Positions 43,032 through 52,534 are shown, counted from the stretch's first letter. The stretch is DNA of 64,000 nt from Pseudohongiella spirulinae (GCF_001444425.1 NZ_CP013189.1:682001-746000), one strand, 5' to 3'. Numbers and translations: made by a program. Notes: generated by a model from the sequence alone, not told the origin.

Positions 43032-44237
43032 TCAGACCTGAATGTTGCTGATTGTGCTGTATATGGGACCCAGTACCGACATCATGACCCAGCCCAGCAG
43101 CAGTCCCAGAACGGCGGTCATGATGGGGCCGATAAGTGCCTGAACCTTTTCAATCGAGTCTTTGATGTCCCGGTCGAAAAAGTAACTTACATTCAATAAC
43201 GCCTTGTCGAGCTGACCAGTCGATTCGCCGACGTTCATCATGCGAATGACCAGTGGAGGAAACAATTCAGTTTCCCGGAAACTTTCTGCTATGGATTCGC
43301 CGTCCTGAATATTGTCATGTGCTTGCATGATGGCTTTCTGGATGACCTTGTTGTCGATGATGCTTTCCGCTATCTCCAGACCTCTCAGTACAGGAATGCC
43401 AGCCGCATAGAGCATCGCGAAAAAATTGGTAAATCTCGACAGCAGGATTTTCTGCATAACCGGACCAACCTGAGGGAAATTCAGTTTGATACGGTCGAAT
43501 TGAAAGCGCGCCGCTTCGTTTTTTTCAATCAGCAATCGAATGGAAAAGAATATTGCCGGTGGTGTGATGATGCACAGGTACCAGTATTTCACCATGAAAT
43601 CGGAAGTGGCGATCAGGGCTCGTGTATGCATGGGTAGTTCTTCACCCATCGATTCGATAAAGCCCACCAATTGCGGCACCAGATAGACCATCAGGAAGAT
43701 GGTGACACCCAGAACCGTCGTGCCGACAATGATGGGTGACATCAGGAGTTTTTTTGTAGACTTCTCCAGCTCATCCTGCCACTTGATGATCTCCACCAGC
43801 GATTGAAATATTTGTGCGAGTTCTCCGCTGAGTTCTCCGGCCTTGATCAGGTTGACAAACAAGACATCAAAGATCTGTGGGTGTTCGGTCAGCGCGTCAG
43901 ACAGACTTCTTCCACCTTCAATTTCGTCGACCAGGTTGGAGACCACCTCCCGAAATCTTGGATGTTCAATGCTGTCCCTCAGATCTTCAAGTCCCTCCAG
44001 CAGAGGCACACCGGCCCTTGTCAGCTGCTCCATGTGGAAGCAGAAGTTGATCAGGTCGGACTTCTCGATTTTGCGCTGACCGATACTGGCGCGTTTTTCT
44101 TCGGTTTCTGAACAACGGATCAAATCCAGGTTCATTCGCGCGAGCCGCTGCTCAAGATCAATGTCGTTAGCGGCGTCAAGGCTGCCCTGCCGCATGCGAC
44201 CTTCTTTGTTCATGGCTTTGTAGCGATACAATGGCAT
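43032..44237 (-). CDS. MshG/GspF-type inner-membrane platform protein
   Basis: 401 residues with two GspF domains (about 65-190 and 270-390). Seen: MPLYRYKAMNKEGR start, FCFHMEQLTRAGVPLLEGL and the matching second-domain FTNFFAMLYAAGIPVLRGLEIAE, plus three transmembrane helices. It anchors the ATPase and guides pilin assembly. It lies five bases after mshE, so strong coupling is expected. Confidence 0.92.
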   Translation of the reverse strand: MPLYRYKAMNKEGRMRQGSLDAANDIDLEQRLARMNLDLIRCSETEEKRASIGQRKIEKSDLINFCFHMEQLTRAGVPLLEGLEDLRDSIEHPRFREVVSNLVDEIEGGRSLSDALTEHPQIFDVLFVNLIKAGELSGELAQIFQSLVEIIKWQDELEKSTKKLLMSPIIVGTTVLGVTIFLMVYLVPQLVGFIESMGEELPMHTRALIATSDFMVKYWYLCIITPPAIFFSIRLLIEKNEAARFQFDRIKLNFPQVGPVMQKILLSRFTNFFAMLYAAGIPVLRGLEIAESIIDNKVIQKAIMQAHDNIQDGESIAESFRETELFPPLVIRMMNVGESTGQLDKALLNVSYFFDRDIKDSIEKVQALIGPIMTAVLGLLLGWVMMSVLGPIYSTISNIQV

Positions 44238-44242
44238 ATGAC

Positions 44243-45952
44243 TTACCCGCTGATTCTGGCGGTCAGATCCAGAACCCTGGTTATTTCTTCCAGACTGGTG
44301 GTGCCGTCGAGCACGCGGCGGCAGCCATCATCAACAATCGGCTGAAAACCTTGCGATTTCGCCAGCTCCAGCATTTCTTTCATGCTGGCGCGTCGGGCGA
44401 TCAGTTCATCCATGTCTGATGAGATTTTCAGAATTTCGATGACTGATGTTCGTCCCTTGTATCCCTGATGATCACACTTGGGGCATCCTTTGGGCCGATG
44501 AATAATGATTTCTTTGTCGCTGTGTGACATGCCAAGCAGTCGTTTTTCAAGGTCGACTGCCGGGTAAGGCTCTTTGCATGCCTGACAAAGGCGCCTGACC
44601 AGTCGTTGGGCAATGACGCCAATGAGATTGCCGGCAATGACGTCCGGCAAAATTCCAATATCAAGAAGGCGCGGAATTGAGCCGACGGCGGAATTGGTGT
44701 GAAGCGTTGAGAATACCTGGTGGCCGGTCATGGCGGCCCGAAAGGCCATTTCGGCGGTAATGTGATCCCTGATCTCACCCACCAGAATCACGTCAGGGTC
44801 CTGACGCATCATTGAGCGAATACCCTCACCAAAGCCCATTTTCACCGACTCGTTGACAGAGGATTGACGAATCATGGCCATCGGGTATTCTACCGGGTCT
44901 TCCATCGTCATGATGTTGACCGCTTCTGTATTGATATTATTGAGAATTGAGTAAAGCGTCGTGGTTTTACCGCTACCCGTTGGGCCCGTGACCAGAATAA
45001 TTCCCTCGGGGCGGGCAAGCATCAGACGTAGCAGTGTCAGATTGTCATCACTCAAACCCAGCTTCTCCATGGCTACGATGCCTTTGTTGCGATCCAGAAT
45101 ACGCAATACAAAGTTCTCGCCCCATGTTGTTGGTTGCGATGCTGCACGGAAGTCGATCTGACGACCGACCAGAGACATTGAAATGCGTCCGTCCTGCGGT
45201 GCACGGGACTCGGCAATATTCATGTTGCTGATAACTTTCAGGCGCACGACCATGGCTGGCCAATAGCTCTTGTGCAGACTTCGCACCTGCCTTAGCACAC
45301 CGTCGATGCGATAGCGGATTCTCAGGAATGCCTCTTCCGGTTCAAAGTGAATATCCGATGCTTCACGCTGCACCGCGTCGGCCAGCAGTGCGTTGATAAG
45401 GCGAACCATTGGGTGGCTATAGGCCTCTTCCCCAAGCTGCAGGCTTTCCATATCCAGTTCACCGGTTTCGATTTCTCGCAGAATGCCGTCGATCGACAGC
45501 TCGAATCCGTAGAACTGCTCAACTATCCGCATAATGTCGGATTCGCCGGCCAGTACGGGTGTAATTCTTAGATCACTGCCGTTTAATGCCATGATCTGGT
45601 CCAGCGCCACCACGTTATATGTATCGGTCATTGCCAGCGTCAGGTGTTTGGCCGTTTTGTCATACGACAGAGGAAGCACTGTGTAGCGGCGAGCGATGTC
45701 CTGTGGGACTATTTTTATCGATTCCGCGTCAATGACAGCGCCGCTCAGGTCGACTGTTCGTTGACCGGTGTTTTCACTGAGAGCTTCACGGACAATGCCG
45801 TCGGTCACGAAGCCGAGATCAATCAGTACCGCACCCAAAGGTTTATTGGTGTTTTTCAGCTCGAGCAGCGCAATGCGTAGCTGGTCTTCGGTGACGGCAC
45901 CGTTTTCCAGCAGTACCTGCCCCAGCTTTCTCTTGGGCGCTGATGTGCTCAT
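44243..45952 (-). CDS. MshE/GspE-type pilus assembly ATPase
   Basis: 569 residues. The N-terminal MshEN domain (about 10-150) begins RKLGQVLLENGAVTEDQL; in Vibrio the equivalent domain binds cyclic-di-GMP, and the repeat-like LxxxLLxxG pattern supports this here. ATPase: Walker A VTGPTGSGKTTTLYS, Asp box and Walker B DPDVILVGEIRD, then the tetracysteine zinc motif CQACKEP...CPKCDHQG. It powers pilus extension. It overlaps the TPR gene by 4 bases. Confidence 0.94.
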   Translation of the reverse strand: MSTSAPKRKLGQVLLENGAVTEDQLRIALLELKNTNKPLGAVLIDLGFVTDGIVREALSENTGQRTVDLSGAVIDAESIKIVPQDIARRYTVLPLSYDKTAKHLTLAMTDTYNVVALDQIMALNGSDLRITPVLAGESDIMRIVEQFYGFELSIDGILREIETGELDMESLQLGEEAYSHPMVRLINALLADAVQREASDIHFEPEEAFLRIRYRIDGVLRQVRSLHKSYWPAMVVRLKVISNMNIAESRAPQDGRISMSLVGRQIDFRAASQPTTWGENFVLRILDRNKGIVAMEKLGLSDDNLTLLRLMLARPEGIILVTGPTGSGKTTTLYSILNNINTEAVNIMTMEDPVEYPMAMIRQSSVNESVKMGFGEGIRSMMRQDPDVILVGEIRDHITAEMAFRAAMTGHQVFSTLHTNSAVGSIPRLLDIGILPDVIAGNLIGVIAQRLVRRLCQACKEPYPAVDLEKRLLGMSHSDKEIIIHRPKGCPKCDHQGYKGRTSVIEILKISSDMDELIARRASMKEMLELAKSQGFQPIVDDGCRRVLDGTTSLEEITRVLDLTARISG

Positions 45953-47655
45953 TGCAGACTCCGTTGTATCGATTGAATGCGATCTTCAAGCGTTCGCATG
46001 TCGAAGCCCGGGGATAAATCTGCAGCCAGCGTCTGTGCCTCACGGTAATAATTCAGGGCGGCACTGGCCTGGTTGATTCGTTCAAGGCTGACAGCCAGAT
46101 TGAAGGCGTAATCCGGGCTCACTGGACCTTCCATTTGGGTGCGGGCCGACAGCAGAGCGTTGTAATAAGCCTGCTGTGCTTCGAACCACCTGTCCTGTTC
46201 GGCGTACAAATGGCCCAGCAAGTAGTGGATGGCAGCCATCTGCGGGTAATCCTGCAACATGGATTTTAGTTCGAGTTCGCGCTGCATCGGATCGGCAAAG
46301 CTGGTTGTACTGATCAATCCAGATCGAGCCTCAGGGTCACGAGGGTTCATCGTTAACAGACGTGAATAATGTTGTCGCGCGGTGAGCATATCGCCCAGTT
46401 GCAGTGCAGAGGCGGCCAGACCCAACAGTGCGTCCCGATTGTCCCGGTCAGTATCCAGAACCTGCGCATACAGGGTGCGAGCGACGCTATAGTTCCCCTG
46501 TTGATACGCCGCCCAGGCAGACAGTAACTGCATGTCAGGATTGCGGACTGGTTGTGACCGACTGACGCGGACAGGCGAGGCCAGCGCGGAATTAGATGGC
46601 TCAGTTGGTGTCGGGGATGCGTCAGGCACTGACTGAATCGCTGCCACGGGGGACTCTGTTTCGTCCCTCGCTTCAGCTGCTTCCGCAGGTATGTCGGCAG
46701 GTTGGTTGTCAATTTGCACGGAAGCGGCTGTTATGTCCACTGCAAGTTCGGCTTCTGGTATGCCTGCTGGTTCAGGCATATCTGCCAAGCCATCGGTCTG
46801 CGCGGAGGCTGCCGACTCTACAATGTCTGCGGGAGTTTCCGGCGTAATGGATTCAACCGCTATCTGTTCAGTAATCGGCTCCTCAAATGTTGGGCGGAAG
46901 TCGGCAGGAATTGTGACATTGTACTGATTGCCTGTTCCGAACAGGTCGAGTTCACTGGCCAGCCATATGACTGCAATGCTTAACGGTAAAAGACCGGACA
47001 AGGACAGCAGCACAAGGCGGCGCCGACCGCTATTCGGGGTTCGGGACTTGGCTGCAAACAATTGCCTTGCGGTGGCTTTGAATTGTTCACGTGCCAGCGC
47101 CGCCTCTTTTTCACGGTCTTCACCATTTTGCGACGCAGCGGACAGCGACTCACTCGTAGTCGGGATCGGCTCTGGCTCTGGTGCAGGAACTGGCTCTGGT
47201 GCAGGAACTGGCTCTGGTGCAGGAACTGGCTCTGGAGCAGAAACTGGTTCTGATTCAGAGGCAGGTTCTGACTCAGGCGCAGGTTGCGGAGCAGTTGTCG
47301 ATGCCTCCAGAAGTTCTTTCGCAGACACCAGACGGAGCTCATCGTCGTCTGGCGAGTTTCCCTGTATCAGCGCGTCTGCAGTGTTACTCTCGCCAACCGG
47401 TTCAATTTCGGCATCTGCCGATTCATAATCGTCGAGAGAAAACGCCAGTGGCGTATGCTGAGGGTCGCCGGTTGCCTCATCAGTGGCCGAAAGCTGCCAA
47501 TCAGATGAATCCGCAATTTTTGTATCTGGCTCTTCGGGCACGCTGTCCGCTTCCTGAGCGGAATCCTTGTGTTCAGGGGCAGGCGGCGTCTCATCGGCTG
47601 CCGCCTTGCGCTTCGCTTCTTCAGCTTTACGAAGCGCTTCCATTAGTAAACTCAT
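45949..47655 (-). CDS. MshN-like TPR protein with Pro/Glu-rich linker
   Basis: 568 residues. It starts SLLMEALRKAEEAKRKAAA, the conserved MshN/PilZ-neighbour N-terminus. Then come an acidic low-complexity region with VPAPEP repeats (about 136-160), one transmembrane helix (about 213-231) and periplasmic tetratricopeptide repeats (about 375-530; YQQGNYSVARTLYAQVLDTD...). It probably stabilises the secretin and platform. The VPAPEP run is encoded by 18-base tandem repeats, listed separately. Confidence 0.85.
   Translation of the reverse strand: MSLLMEALRKAEEAKRKAAADETPPAPEHKDSAQEADSVPEEPDTKIADSSDWQLSATDEATGDPQHTPLAFSLDDYESADAEIEPVGESNTADALIQGNSPDDDELRLVSAKELLEASTTAPQPAPESEPASESEPVSAPEPVPAPEPVPAPEPVPAPEPEPIPTTSESLSAASQNGEDREKEAALAREQFKATARQLFAAKSRTPNSGRRRLVLLSLSGLLPLSIAVIWLASELDLFGTGNQYNVTIPADFRPTFEEPITEQIAVESITPETPADIVESAASAQTDGLADMPEPAGIPEAELAVDITAASVQIDNQPADIPAEAAEARDETESPVAAIQSVPDASPTPTEPSNSALASPVRVSRSQPVRNPDMQLLSAWAAYQQGNYSVARTLYAQVLDTDRDNRDALLGLAASALQLGDMLTARQHYSRLLTMNPRDPEARSGLISTTSFADPMQRELELKSMLQDYPQMAAIHYLLGHLYAEQDRWFEAQQAYYNALLSARTQMEGPVSPDYAFNLAVSLERINQASAALNYYREAQTLAADLSPGFDMRTLEDRIQSIQRSLQ
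47177..47248. repeat. 18-bp tandem repeat, four units, inside the mshN-like gene
   Basis: Three exact units and one diverged unit of TCTGGTGCAGGAACTGGC encode VPAPEP on the minus strand. The unit length is a multiple of three, so copy-number change would keep the frame. It probably acts as a linker spanning the periplasm or cytoplasm side of the membrane helix. Confidence 0.85.
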
Positions 47656-47673
47656 TTCAACGTTGCCTGCCTG

Positions 47674-49350
47674 CTACCTTTGACCTGTTGCCTGGGGTAA
47701 GGGTTGAATATCAAAATGATTGCTGATTGGCAGACCGCTGGTAGGCAGAAATTGCCGATACTCCTGTAGCTCTGCATCCAGCGATGGTTGTCTGATCACG
47801 ACCGGGCGAATGAACACAATTAACTCGGTCTTGCTCGCCTGCTCACGTCGGTAGCTGAAAAGGTTACGTATGCCTGGCAGTCGTGATGCCACTGGCAGAC
47901 CGGCCGAGTTGGACTCCAGCGAGTCCTGCATCAAACCACCTAGCACGGCGACCTGGCCGCTGAATACCTTGAGAATGGATTCGATCTCGCGAATCTGGAT
48001 CTCTGGCACAGCATTGGTCACTCCGGCTTCAGCCAAAGCAGGGTTGGGATCATTGACGAAACGCACTATCCGGGAGATGGTCGGCCGCACGTTGAGCGTA
48101 ACCTGGTCATTGTCGCCAATCTGAGGCGTGACACTCATTACAAAACCTACCGGCACGGTCTGAACCTGGCTAGTGTAAAGTGCTGCGGTTCCCGGTGTGG
48201 TTGCCGTCGCGGGTGTGCCTGGCTCAACTTCTATCGAGAAGTAGACCCGATTGTCCACAACTCTCAGCATGGCAGCCTGATTGTTCAGTGCCATGATTTT
48301 AGGGCTGGACAGCACGCGAAGATCACCGAATTCGGACAACATGCGGATGGTTGCCGCAATCGCATCTGGCGTGCCGGTTCTGTCAATGGTCAGCATGGAG
48401 GCCGGCGGGTCACTCATGTTGATACCGGTCAGGCTCTGGATGAAGTCAATCTGCCCGCTATCGCGACTGATAGCTGCCCAGTCCACACCAGACTGGTTGT
48501 CGTCATTGAGTGACACTTCTACCACAGTGGCTTCTATCAATACCTGGGTCAGAGATCGGCTGCTGACGCTTTCGATGAATGCCGCAATGTCGCGATGCTG
48601 TCGGGCAGAGGCATTGACCGAGATAAGGCCGGACTCCGGGTTTACGGTAACGCTGGTCGATATGCTGCTGCTGCCATCTTCCCCTTCACCAGACCCGCTG
48701 TTAGCAGACTCTCCGAGCAGGCTGAGAATGTTTGCTTCAATAGTCGTCCAAAAATTGTTGCTGGAGCTCTGGCTGATAGAGGCCGTGGAGTTGTTACTGC
48801 CGCCGCTCTGCTGACTTGAAGTGCCGCCAACCTGTACGATTGACGTGGCTATATTGAGCCCGGTGTTGGCCTCGCGTGACACATTCACGTAGTCAAGCCG
48901 ATATGTTCTGAGAAACGGCGTGTCCGGCTCTATGACCAGCGTCGCGTCCTGATCAAAATGCCAGCGGAAATCAACCTGGCGATTAATTCGCTCAATTATC
49001 TGCGGCAATGTCTGATCCACAGCGTTGATGCTGACGTTGCCGGTTACATTGGGGTGTACATCAATATTTGTTGCCGTGTCTCGTGCGATGACAAACAGCA
49101 GTTCGCGAACCGGAGTGTCCTGTACGATCACCGTATACAGCTCCGGCGCTGACCGTGCAGTTGGGGGCGGCAGAACCGGTGCAGGTCTGACGACTTCGGG
49201 AATGCTGCTTGAGTCAATTGTCCGCGCAGGCGCCTCGATGTGCCGCCCCGATGTGGGTCGCTCTGGCAGTGAAGTCTGGCAGGCAGTCAGGGTAACCAAC
49301 GATACAATTAACACCAATTGTCTGCTGATCATATTAAATAGATTGATCAT
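47674..49350 (-). CDS. MshL-type secretin (outer-membrane pilus pore)
   Basis: 558 residues. A lipoprotein-type signal (LVTLTACQ) leads to an N-terminal STN-like domain (ATNIDVHPNVTGNVSINAVDQT), a Ser/Asn/Gly-rich variable loop (about 180-230) and the secretin core with VLIEATVVEVSL and the C-terminal TELIVFIRPVVIRQP. It forms the channel for the pilus fibre. Vibrio MshL is the nearest named homologue. It lies 15 bases downstream of the mshM-like gene. Two starts (residues 1 and 7) are possible. Confidence 0.93.
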   Translation of the reverse strand: MINLFNMISRQLVLIVSLVTLTACQTSLPERPTSGRHIEAPARTIDSSSIPEVVRPAPVLPPPTARSAPELYTVIVQDTPVRELLFVIARDTATNIDVHPNVTGNVSINAVDQTLPQIIERINRQVDFRWHFDQDATLVIEPDTPFLRTYRLDYVNVSREANTGLNIATSIVQVGGTSSQQSGGSNNSTASISQSSSNNFWTTIEANILSLLGESANSGSGEGEDGSSSISTSVTVNPESGLISVNASARQHRDIAAFIESVSSRSLTQVLIEATVVEVSLNDDNQSGVDWAAISRDSGQIDFIQSLTGINMSDPPASMLTIDRTGTPDAIAATIRMLSEFGDLRVLSSPKIMALNNQAAMLRVVDNRVYFSIEVEPGTPATATTPGTAALYTSQVQTVPVGFVMSVTPQIGDNDQVTLNVRPTISRIVRFVNDPNPALAEAGVTNAVPEIQIREIESILKVFSGQVAVLGGLMQDSLESNSAGLPVASRLPGIRNLFSYRREQASKTELIVFIRPVVIRQPSLDAELQEYRQFLPTSGLPISNHFDIQPLPQATGQR

Positions 49351-49365
49351 TTGTCAGCTCCTGGC

Positions 49366-50733
49366 TCAAAGGCAATCAAGCCGGTTTATGTTCTGGACAA
49401 AAGGAGTATTAACCCGGAATGTGCCTGGCAGTGTGAGGGCACCGGATCGCGCTGATTCAACGCTGTCGAAATTGCCGTAGACCAGCCGCCACATTGGGCC
49501 ATTGGCACCAGGCATCAGACATGCAAATGACTCTTCCAGTAGTCCTGCCTGATCAAGGACCTCCAAAGCGTCGGCCAGGTAGGCCGACTCATCGCGGGGC
49601 AAGGATAAAATCTGCAGAGCGAAATCGCCCCGGCCGGTATCATTCAACCAATCGGCGACGGCATCACGCCGCTCGTTCACTATGTCAGGCCATTCCTGTA
49701 AACCCGGATTCGTGTTCGTGCTTGTCAGGCTGCCTGGAGCTTGCGCGTCAGGCGCTACTGGTCGGGGCGATGTCGTGATCTCAATGGTTGGATAAATCAG
49801 TGCTACAGCAAGCCATACTAACAGCCCGATAAACAGAGTTGCCGCTATGCCATATAACCAGCGTCTGGTGTGGGTCGGCTTGTCATAGTCCGAATCCCGG
49901 ATGGCGGCCTTTACGTGATCAACGGTTACAGTCGACGTTAACTGATTGCTCAGTGAGCGTGGCCGGGTCGCAGTGCCAGACTCGCTGTAGGCAACCAGCA
50001 TGGCCTTGTCCGCAAGAATATTAATACGACGAGTCAGCCCGCCGGATGCCTTGGCGATGAGTCGTTCTGCTGCTCGTGTGAACACCTGGGGCGCGGGACA
50101 GCCTGCAGCCTGCAAGCGGTGACGGATATAGTCGGAAACCTCTTCAGGGGTCAGGGGTGACAGATAGAAACTGTGAGTTATGCGTTCTCGTAATTGGCGT
50201 ATGTCACGGCTTTGCAGGTTCTTGTCCAACTCAGGCTGCCCAAACAGGATAATCTGCATTAATTTGTGTTCATGAGTCTCAAGATTGCTGAACAGACGAA
50301 TCTCTTCCAGTGTTTCCACTGGCATGCTTTGAGCTTCCTCGATAATGACCAGAACGGATTTGTTGGCGGCGTGCTGCTGCAGCAGGTAGGCTTGGAGTTG
50401 CTGCATCAAGACAAGTCTGGGCGTCTCCTGGCTGACTGGCAACTCGAGTTCAAAGGCAACCGCGTAGAGGATGTCCTGTGGAGTCAGTTTAGGGTTCGCC
50501 AGATAAACGACCTCCACAGTGTCAGGCAGACGCTGCTCAAGCATGCGGCACAGCATGGTTTTTCCACTGCCGACCTCACCAACCACCTTGAGGATGCCTT
50601 CGCCAGACTGGATGGCATAGAGCAAAGCCTCCAGGACCACGCCGCGGCCTTGAGAACCTCCGTTGTAAAAAAGCGCCGGGTCAGGTGTAATCCTGAATGG
50701 GTGGCGGCTTAATGAATAATACTCAAGATACAA
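49366..50733 (-). CDS. MshM/ExeA-type AAA ATPase, first gene of the pilus operon
   Basis: 455 residues. The N-terminus YLEYYSLSRHPFRITPDPALFYNG is the MshM/ExeA hallmark. Walker A GEVGSGKTMLC, Walker B VLVIIEEAQSM, a transmembrane helix (about 292-314) and a periplasmic SPOR-like end (FALQILSLPRDESAYLADALEVL...RLVYGNFDSVESA). It probably uses peptidoglycan binding to let the secretin assemble. The start codon is TTG at 50733, supported because the family sequence begins at this residue. The upstream 137 bases to the CoA ligase gene lack a clear terminator, so read-through from the PYP operon is possible. Confidence 0.9.
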   Translation of the reverse strand: MYLEYYSLSRHPFRITPDPALFYNGGSQGRGVVLEALLYAIQSGEGILKVVGEVGSGKTMLCRMLEQRLPDTVEVVYLANPKLTPQDILYAVAFELELPVSQETPRLVLMQQLQAYLLQQHAANKSVLVIIEEAQSMPVETLEEIRLFSNLETHEHKLMQIILFGQPELDKNLQSRDIRQLRERITHSFYLSPLTPEEVSDYIRHRLQAAGCPAPQVFTRAAERLIAKASGGLTRRINILADKAMLVAYSESGTATRPRSLSNQLTSTVTVDHVKAAIRDSDYDKPTHTRRWLYGIAATLFIGLLVWLAVALIYPTIEITTSPRPVAPDAQAPGSLTSTNTNPGLQEWPDIVNERRDAVADWLNDTGRGDFALQILSLPRDESAYLADALEVLDQAGLLEESFACLMPGANGPMWRLVYGNFDSVESARSGALTLPGTFRVNTPFVQNINRLDCL

Positions 50734-50870
50734 AAATTCACCGTTTCAGCGGAGGTTACAGTCGATTGTTCAAGTCGTGCGCATGGAATGGAAGCTTACC
50801 GGATACGACAAGTAAAGATTTGTAAAACTCGGGGACTAAATGGGGTAATTTTTGCCCGTCAAATGCCTTT

Positions 50871-52151
50871 TCAGGTGGTGGTATGGAAAACGCCTTTAAT
50901 CCTGGCGTAATCATTGATATTCCAACTGAGTGGTTTGCCCAGTGCTGAGCGCGGTAATTTGTCGGAGATGACCACAGAGGCCGGGGGTGGGACATTGCCC
51001 AGATTTTCCCGTAGCCAGGCAGAAAACCGCTCACACCAGGCGGGCACCTCGCTTGCCTTTGTATTTGGCACCAAAAAATAATGCAAGGTCATGCCTGATT
51101 GATTGTCTGGCATTGCGCGTACCTGAGCTTCTCCTATATCCGGGTGAGCACAGATCATTCGGGCCAGGGTGGGTAGATGCACATTGTGGCCAAGGATTTG
51201 CACTGTGTCATCCATGCGGCCACTGATAGAGATGCGTTGCTTGTCATCTGTCCAGCTGAGGTGATCATTTAGAAAGTGTCGCTTACCCGTCAGCTCATGA
51301 CGTAGCTCGCTCCGGCCATTGGCCTGTTGCAAATTCCAATAGGGTAATAACTCGAATCCCGCGTTGTTGTCATGACGGAAACCGATGCCAGCCGTTTCAG
51401 TGCTGCCATAAACTTCCAGGAAAGTTGCCCCGGGGTACGTCTCGCGCATGCGGCGGCTTTCGGCCTCAGCCATCGGCGCAGTCGAGCTGACGCCGATAAA
51501 CTGCTCTGGTAATTGGATGCCGAGATCCATCAGTAGGTGCCAGATTGGTGGCGTGGCAACCAGAATGTCGTCATTGTTCAAGCATGTCGCCCAATTTGTC
51601 GGCAAGCGTTGACGCGTCTGAATACGAACCACTGGAATCCGGAGTGCAGCTGGCAGAAGCAGCGTCCAGATAAAGCCGTAAATATGGTGAGCGGGCACCA
51701 CTGCTATGATTCGGCGAGGTGTGAGTGAGCTGATCTCGGGAAGCAGCCGTGCGAAGTGACTGGCCTCGAGCTCCAGATCGGAAACAACATGTTGAGTCAG
51801 TACGGGGGAGCCTGTCGTCCCTGATGAGTAGAAGCCGATTTGTTTGTCATCAATCTGCAGGCTTCGGGCAATAACGTCCACCCAGCCCTCAAACGAGCGC
51901 TTTGCCAACAACAGATCTGACAGACCCGTCCGGTCAAGTCCCAGAGAAGCTGCCAGACGGCTGGCCATGCTGAGCATGTCCAATGAGGTGAAGCCAAGCG
52001 CCCGTGGATCGCTCAGCACTTCACGCGTGTCAAACTCCGGGTCAGACAACAACTCGCCAAGTCCCTTGCGCTGCAGAGCGTCGGCCAGAAAATCGGCCAG
52101 CCAGTCTTGCAGCGCATCGGGGCTCGATGGCTGTGACCACCAATGATTCAT
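50871..52151 (-). CDS. pcl: p-hydroxycinnamoyl-CoA ligase for the PYP chromophore (adenylate-forming enzyme)
   Basis: 426 residues of the ANL superfamily. The P-loop is FYSSGTTGSP (A3), then VYGSTETAGIGFR (A5), SGRMDDTVQILGHNV (A7/A8) and the C-terminal lysine in LPRSALGKPL. It is shorter than the typical 4-coumarate:CoA ligase (about 540), as seen for PYP-linked ligases. It lies 2 bases after the photoactive yellow protein gene, which sets the function: activating p-coumarate to the thioester that is transferred to the PYP cysteine. The tyrosine ammonia-lyase needed to make p-coumarate is not in the window. Confidence 0.88.
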   Translation of the reverse strand: MNHWWSQPSSPDALQDWLADFLADALQRKGLGELLSDPEFDTREVLSDPRALGFTSLDMLSMASRLAASLGLDRTGLSDLLLAKRSFEGWVDVIARSLQIDDKQIGFYSSGTTGSPVLTQHVVSDLELEASHFARLLPEISSLTPRRIIAVVPAHHIYGFIWTLLLPAALRIPVVRIQTRQRLPTNWATCLNNDDILVATPPIWHLLMDLGIQLPEQFIGVSSTAPMAEAESRRMRETYPGATFLEVYGSTETAGIGFRHDNNAGFELLPYWNLQQANGRSELRHELTGKRHFLNDHLSWTDDKQRISISGRMDDTVQILGHNVHLPTLARMICAHPDIGEAQVRAMPDNQSGMTLHYFLVPNTKASEVPAWCERFSAWLRENLGNVPPPASVVISDKLPRSALGKPLSWNINDYARIKGVFHTTT

Positions 52152-52153
52152 GA

Positions 52154-52534
52154 TTACAGGCGCTTGACGAAGATCCAGAAGTTACCGCCAACCAAAGCAG
52201 GCTTCATGTGAACTTTCACTTTGGTAGGCGACATTTGATAGTCAAAGGTGTATTCCAGCATGACGCTGCCGCGCTCTGCGACAACCTTGTCAAAGGCGCC
52301 CTTGAACTTGGGCGTGTTGGTGCAGGGAGCAACATCTTTAAAGAAGTTCTTGCCGATTACCTGGGAGGGCGAGCGACCGGTAATGGCGCCTTCCGTTTCG
52401 TTGTATTGAATAATGGTACCGGTGCTATCTAGCTGAATAGCGCCGAAGGCCAGGTCGTCGATTTCAGCGTTACTCATTGTTGCCAGGCGGTTTTCCAGAT
52501 CGTTAGCGCCAAAATCGATTACTTCCAGTGACAT
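52154..52534 (-). CDS. pyp: photoactive yellow protein (PYP), blue-light receptor
   Basis: 126 residues, against 125 in Halorhodospira halophila PYP, and clearly similar throughout: [51 protein letters not shown] and a WIFVKR(L) end. The photochemical residues are present (numbering here, offset +2 from the reference in this part): Y44 and E48 that hydrogen-bond the phenolate, T52 and R54, and C71 that carries the p-coumaryl thioester. PYP absorbs blue light by trans-cis isomerisation of its chromophore and signals by partial unfolding. It is the first gene of a two-gene unit with the ligase, upstream of the MSHA-like operon on the same strand. Confidence 0.97.
   Translation of the reverse strand: MSLEVIDFGANDLENRLATMSNAEIDDLAFGAIQLDSTGTIIQYNETEGAITGRSPSQVIGKNFFKDVAPCTNTPKFKGAFDKVVAERGSVMLEYTFDYQMSPTKVKVHMKPALVGGNFWIFVKRL

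Noticed and set aside
47177-47248. Possible CRISPR-like short repeats
   Set aside because: Units are contiguous with no spacers and encode a VPAPEP linker.
46928-47428. Plus-strand frame with Gly/Ser/Ala/Thr repeats, looking like an adhesin linker
   Set aside because: It is the antisense reading of the 18-base repeats in the mshN-like gene.
36030-50733. General type II secretion system
   Set aside because: MshM/ExeA-type ATPase, MshN TPR protein and MshEN domain in this order fit an MSHA pilus better; no GspC and no complete pseudopilin set are present.
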